Shown: positions 61,448 to 64,000 of the stretch, piece after piece
How the letters are laid out: each line of letters starts with the position of its first letter
Numbering within the stretch: position 1 is the stretch's first letter
Source: Dethiosulfovibrio peptidovorans
GTDB taxonomy: Bacteria > Synergistota > Synergistia > Synergistales > Dethiosulfovibrionaceae
Direction: 5' to 3'
Length of the DNA: 64,000 nucleotides
Assembly (NCBI GenBank): GCA_002748665.1
Contig: PDTB01000020.1
Location: 32,544 to 96,543, forward strand
Program-made: the position numbers and the translations under genes
The notes under the pieces: model-generated
What the model saw: the letters and a program-made list of their open reading frames with translations, nothing else
The model's database searches: none
What the model was told of the DNA's origin: nothing

Positions 61448-62155
61448 CTACTCGGCCACATCTTTCTGGGCAGCGGAGGGGTCGATCTTGATACCGGCAC
61501 CCATTGTAGAGCTCACGGCGAAGCTTTTGACGTAAGTTCCCTTGGCCGCAGCAGGACGAGCTTTGAGGATAGCCGAGTAAAAGGCCTTGAGGTTGTCCAG
61601 AATCTGCTCCCGGGAAAAACTGGCCTTACCGATGGCATTGTGAACAATACCGTACTTGTCCACTCGGAACTCTACCTTACCAGCCTTGATCTCCGTTACG
61701 GCGTTGGCGACATCCTGGGTGACTGTGCCGGCCTTGGCGCTGGGCATGAGTCCTCGAGGCCCCAAGACCTTTCCGAGACGTCCGATAAGCTTCATGGCAT
61801 CGGGTGTCGCCACAACAGCGTCGAAGTCCAGCCAACCGCCCTGGATCTTTTGGATCATATCCTCTCCGCCAACAAAGTCAGCACCGGCCTCCTGAGCCTC
61901 CTGCCCCTTCTCTCCGGTGGTGATAACCAGCACCTGCTTGGTCTTGCCGGTACCATGGGGAAGAACCACGGTGCTCCGAACCTGCTGATCCGCATGCCGG
62001 GGGTCGACGCCGAGTCGGAGATGAACCTCAATGCTCTCATCAAACTTTGCCGTCGCGTTCTCTCGGACCAGGCTTACTGCCTCATCCAAGCTGTACTGGC
62101 GCTGAGCATCCACCTTTTTGGACAACTCAGCGTGACGCTTTCCCTGCTTAGACAT
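61448..62155 (-). CDS. rplA: 50S ribosomal protein L1
   Basis: This 235-residue protein starts [20 protein letters not shown] and contains [20 protein letters not shown] and [20 protein letters not shown], both diagnostic. It binds 23S rRNA at the E-site stalk. It lies 66 bp after rplK. Confidence 0.97.
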   Translation of the reverse strand: MSKQGKRHAELSKKVDAQRQYSLDEAVSLVRENATAKFDESIEVHLRLGVDPRHADQQVRSTVVLPHGTGKTKQVLVITTGEKGQEAQEAGADFVGGEDMIQKIQGGWLDFDAVVATPDAMKLIGRLGKVLGPRGLMPSAKAGTVTQDVANAVTEIKAGKVEFRVDKYGIVHNAIGKASFSREQILDNLKAFYSAILKARPAAAKGTYVKSFAVSSTMGAGIKIDPSAAQKDVAE

Positions 62156-62221
62156 ATCTGTATCCTCCTCTTTTCGTGGTCATATCGGGATTGAAGGATC
62201 CCTGCCACAGGGGAACCGAGG

Positions 62222-62647
62222 TCAGTCGACTACGGATATCCCCATAGAACGGGCAGTACCTGCGATCATACACATGGCCGCCTCCACATCGTTCGCGTTG
62301 AGATCCTGTTTCTTGATCTCAGCAATCTCCTTGAGCTGGGCCTTGGTGAGAGAGCCAACCTTGACCTTATTGGGCTCTCCTGCTCCCTTAGGAACTCCAG
62401 CAAGCTTCTTGATAAGGACGCTGGCTGGCGGAGTCTTGAGCTCGAAAGAGAAACTCCGATCTGCGTAGACGGTTATCACCGCGGGGATGATCATCCCCGG
62501 CTGATCTCCGGTCTTGGCGTTGAACTGCTTGCAGAACTCCATGATGTTCACGCCATGCTGACCAAGAGCGGGCCCCACGGGGGGCGCCGGCGTCGCCTTT
62601 CCCGCTGGAAGCTGCAACTTGATCTGCCCTATAACTTTCTTCGCCAT
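62222..62647 (-). CDS. rplK: 50S ribosomal protein L11
   Basis: This 141-residue protein starts [20 protein letters not shown] and ends with the rRNA-binding domain [20 protein letters not shown]. Proline-rich [17 protein letters not shown] is the thiostrepton-loop region. Usual length. Confidence 0.97.
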   Translation of the reverse strand: MAKKVIGQIKLQLPAGKATPAPPVGPALGQHGVNIMEFCKQFNAKTGDQPGMIIPAVITVYADRSFSFELKTPPASVLIKKLAGVPKGAGEPNKVKVGSLTKAQLKEIAEIKKQDLNANDVEAAMCMIAGTARSMGISVVD

Positions 62648-62707
62648 TCACTAAAACTCCTCTCGTTGATGGTTACGACAGAAACCCCTTCGCTGTTTTT
62701 ACGGATA

Positions 62708-63262
62708 TTACAGTTTTTCAAGTTCGGTGTAATCAATCTCCACCATGGTCTCTCGGCCAAACACCGATACACTGAACTTGACCTTGCCCTTTTCGGGCAG
62801 GATATCAATGATCGGACCGACGGCGCCCTCAAAAGGACCAGCCTTCACCTTGATGACATCACCCTTTTTGAAGTCAATCTCGAAGGTTGGACGATCCTGC
62901 TTCTTGGCTCCACCTCGGCCGATTTTATCCATAATCTCCCTGACCTCCCGTTGAGTCAGGGGAATAGGGTGATTCCCCGAACCAACGAAACCGGTCACAC
63001 CGGGAGTATGGCGAACCACATACCACGGCTGGTCATCCATGACCATTTCGACGAGAACGTAGCTCGGAAAGAGTTTTTTGGTCACCTTCTTGGATTTGCC
63101 GTCTTTGACGACCATCCGATCCTCCACAGGAACGAGAACATCGAAGATGCTGTCCTCCATACCCATGGTGGCGATTCTCTGTTCAAGATTCGCCTTCACC
63201 TTGTTCTCGTATCCCGCATAGGTCTGAACGATGAACCATTGTCGTTGAGTCGTGGTCACCAT
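62708..63262 (-). CDS. nusG: Transcription antitermination factor NusG
   Basis: This 184-residue protein has an NGN domain (QWFIVQTYAGYENKVKANLE) and a C-terminal KOW domain (KKGDVIKVKAGPFEGAVGPI). It couples RNA polymerase to ribosomes or Rho. It follows secE as usual. Confidence 0.97.
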   Translation of the reverse strand: MVTTTQRQWFIVQTYAGYENKVKANLEQRIATMGMEDSIFDVLVPVEDRMVVKDGKSKKVTKKLFPSYVLVEMVMDDQPWYVVRHTPGVTGFVGSGNHPIPLTQREVREIMDKIGRGGAKKQDRPTFEIDFKKGDVIKVKAGPFEGAVGPIIDILPEKGKVKFSVSVFGRETMVEIDYTELEKL

Positions 63263-63348
63263 GATAAAAAAGGGACCCGATGCTCGGCCCCCTTAAACCT
63301 CCCTGTTCTTAGACACCGGAGACTCCCACCACATTTGATCGCAGAAGA

Positions 63349-63531
63349 CTATCCGATAACCCTCGAGGAGATGCCGGTCAAAGCGATGTCGACAATCCCG
63401 AGGTAGACAGCTACCAAAAGGGTTACGAATATAACGACTAGGGTGGAGTACCAGACCTGCTGTTTCCCAGGCCAAGTCACTTTTTTAAGCTCCGCTCGGG
63501 CCTCCCGAAGAAAACCAAAGACTTTCTGCAT
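63349..63531 (-). CDS. secE: Preprotein translocase subunit SecE
   Basis: This 60-residue protein has a short amphipathic helix (VFGFLREARAELKKVTWPGK) and one membrane segment (VWYSTLVVIFVTLLVAVYLG), the minimal bacterial SecE. It lies between tRNA-Trp and nusG. Confidence 0.93.
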   Translation of the reverse strand: MQKVFGFLREARAELKKVTWPGKQQVWYSTLVVIFVTLLVAVYLGIVDIALTGISSRVIG

Positions 63532-63580
63532 GATCCTGGCCCCCTATCGCAACATATCATCTCATCCAAAAAATAAAGAA

Positions 63581-63657
63581 TGGCAGGCCCGGAAGGACTC
63601 GAACCTTCAACCCCCGGATTTGGAGTCCGGTGCTCTACCAATTCGAGCTACGGACCT
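63581..63657 (-). tRNA. tRNA-Trp (anticodon CCA)
   Basis: A 77-nt cloverleaf on the minus strand. The acceptor AGGTCCG pairs with CGGGCCT; anticodon loop CTCCAAA; T-loop GTTCGAGTC; CCA encoded. Confidence 0.95.
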
Positions 63658-63678
63658 GCAACAAGAATATATTCTACA

Positions 63679-63828
63679 CTACTTGGTTTCTTTGTGCAAG
63701 GTATGTTTCTTACAAAAACGACAGTATTTGCTCAGCTCAAGTTTGCCGCTCATGTTCTTCTTGTTTACTGAACTGATGTAATTTCGTCGTTTACAATCTG
63801 TACACTGAAGGCCGATCTGGTCCGCCAT
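63679..63828 (-). CDS. rpmG: 50S ribosomal protein L33
   Basis: This 49-residue protein reads [20 protein letters not shown] and [20 protein letters not shown]. It is the zinc-binding (CXXC plus CXXC) form. It is too short for many gene finders. GAGTGAGAGAAC precedes the ATG. Confidence 0.93.
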   Translation of the reverse strand: MADQIGLQCTDCKRRNYISSVNKKNMSGKLELSKYCRFCKKHTLHKETK

Positions 63829-63853
63829 GTTCTCTCACTCCTTCTGATAAGAC

Positions 63854-63884
63854 GGTCCGCCCCCGCCTTCGGCAGGGGCGGACC
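63854..63884 (-). terminator. Hairpin between tuf and rpmG
   Basis: GGTCCGCCCC / GGGGCGGACC stem around a CTTCGG-type loop, 18 bp past the tuf stop on the minus strand. No strong T run follows, so it may attenuate or mark RNA processing rather than fully stop transcription. Confidence 0.55.
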
Positions 63885-63901
63885 AAAACGCTCGTTGATT
63901 T

Positions 63902-64000
63902 TTACTCTAGTATTTCGGTAACGACGCCAGCGCCCACGGTGTGACCGCCCTCACGGATCGCAAACCGAAGCCCTGAGTCCATCGCTATCGGGCTGATCAG
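63902..64000 (-). CDS. tuf: Elongation factor Tu, C-terminal end (partial)
   Basis: The last 32 codons of EF-Tu: [20 protein letters not shown] with the stop TAA at 63902. The gene continues past the right window edge. Confidence 0.95.
   Translation of the reverse strand: MISPIAMDSGLRFAIREGGHTVGAGVVTEILE

Noticed and set aside
1-64000. CRISPR arrays
   Set aside because: No regularly spaced short repeats were seen anywhere in the window.

Overview
The window looks like a chromosomal segment of an anaerobic, amino-acid- and peptide-using bacterium, most likely a member of the Synergistota (Dethiosulfovibrio/Aminobacterium-like). This is inferred from gene content: a secreted C69 dipeptidase, a DUF3798-type ABC transporter, TRAP and NSS transporters, a LipS1/LipS2-type lipoate cluster and the order tuf-rpmG-tRNA-Trp-secE-nusG-rplKAJL. 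No 16S gene is present, so the assignment is not proven.

Layout. 1-5.7 kb: a decayed small gene, a secreted dipeptidase, a queuosine-precursor transporter, and a ParA-type ATPase operon with a partner gene and an exported DUF2993-like protein. 5.8-11.4 kb: a complete ABC importer (DUF3798 binding protein, double ATPase, two permeases, a small membrane protein) behind a clear sigma70-type promoter. 11.5-14.7 kb: bioY and a glycine-betaine type ABC pair coupled to a pseudo-receiver protein. 14.9-17.5 kb: a MerR regulator with a flavodoxin, then a frameshifted AT-rich gene and decayed transposase-like debris. 17.5-23.4 kb: a six-gene operon (GntR regulator, TRAP transporter, CoA-transferase, HMG-CoA-lyase-like enzyme) that reads as a hydroxy-dicarboxylate uptake and cleavage pathway. 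23.5-29.3 kb: a polysaccharide deacetylase and SbcCD.

30.0-34.5 kb is an accessory island. It lies between two colinear 255-bp copies of a tRNA-Gln gene with its terminator and downstream flank. It holds a truncated tyrosine-recombinase fragment, a small membrane protein, three toxin-antitoxin modules in different states of decay and a Fic protein. A multiply broken amidohydrolase follows at 34.6-35.7 kb.

36-43 kb: an exported protein, two radical SAM proteins and a LipM-like octanoyltransferase that together could make protein-bound lipoate, then a FabH-like synthase, a DUF1846 protein and an unlinked betaine-binding protein. 43-50 kb: a REC-GGDEF-EAL protein with degenerate REC and GGDEF sites, a 46-aa ORF beside a 128-bp MITE-like element, tRNA-Asn, and two tandem PEP/pyruvate-binding (PPDK-N-like) proteins. 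50-60 kb: housekeeping and repair genes (CBS-domain membrane protein, RarD, acyl-ACP thioesterase, MsrBA fusion, racemase, MutY, amidohydrolase, NSS transporter, rhodanese). 60.2-64 kb: the ribosomal protein operon, running off the right edge in tuf.

Most of the left two thirds is on the minus strand in tightly overlapping operons. Many intergenic gaps hold clear rho-independent terminators. Two leader regions 2.45 kb apart (near 49.76-49.82 and 52.21-52.27 kb) share an unusual conserved promoter-leader cassette.
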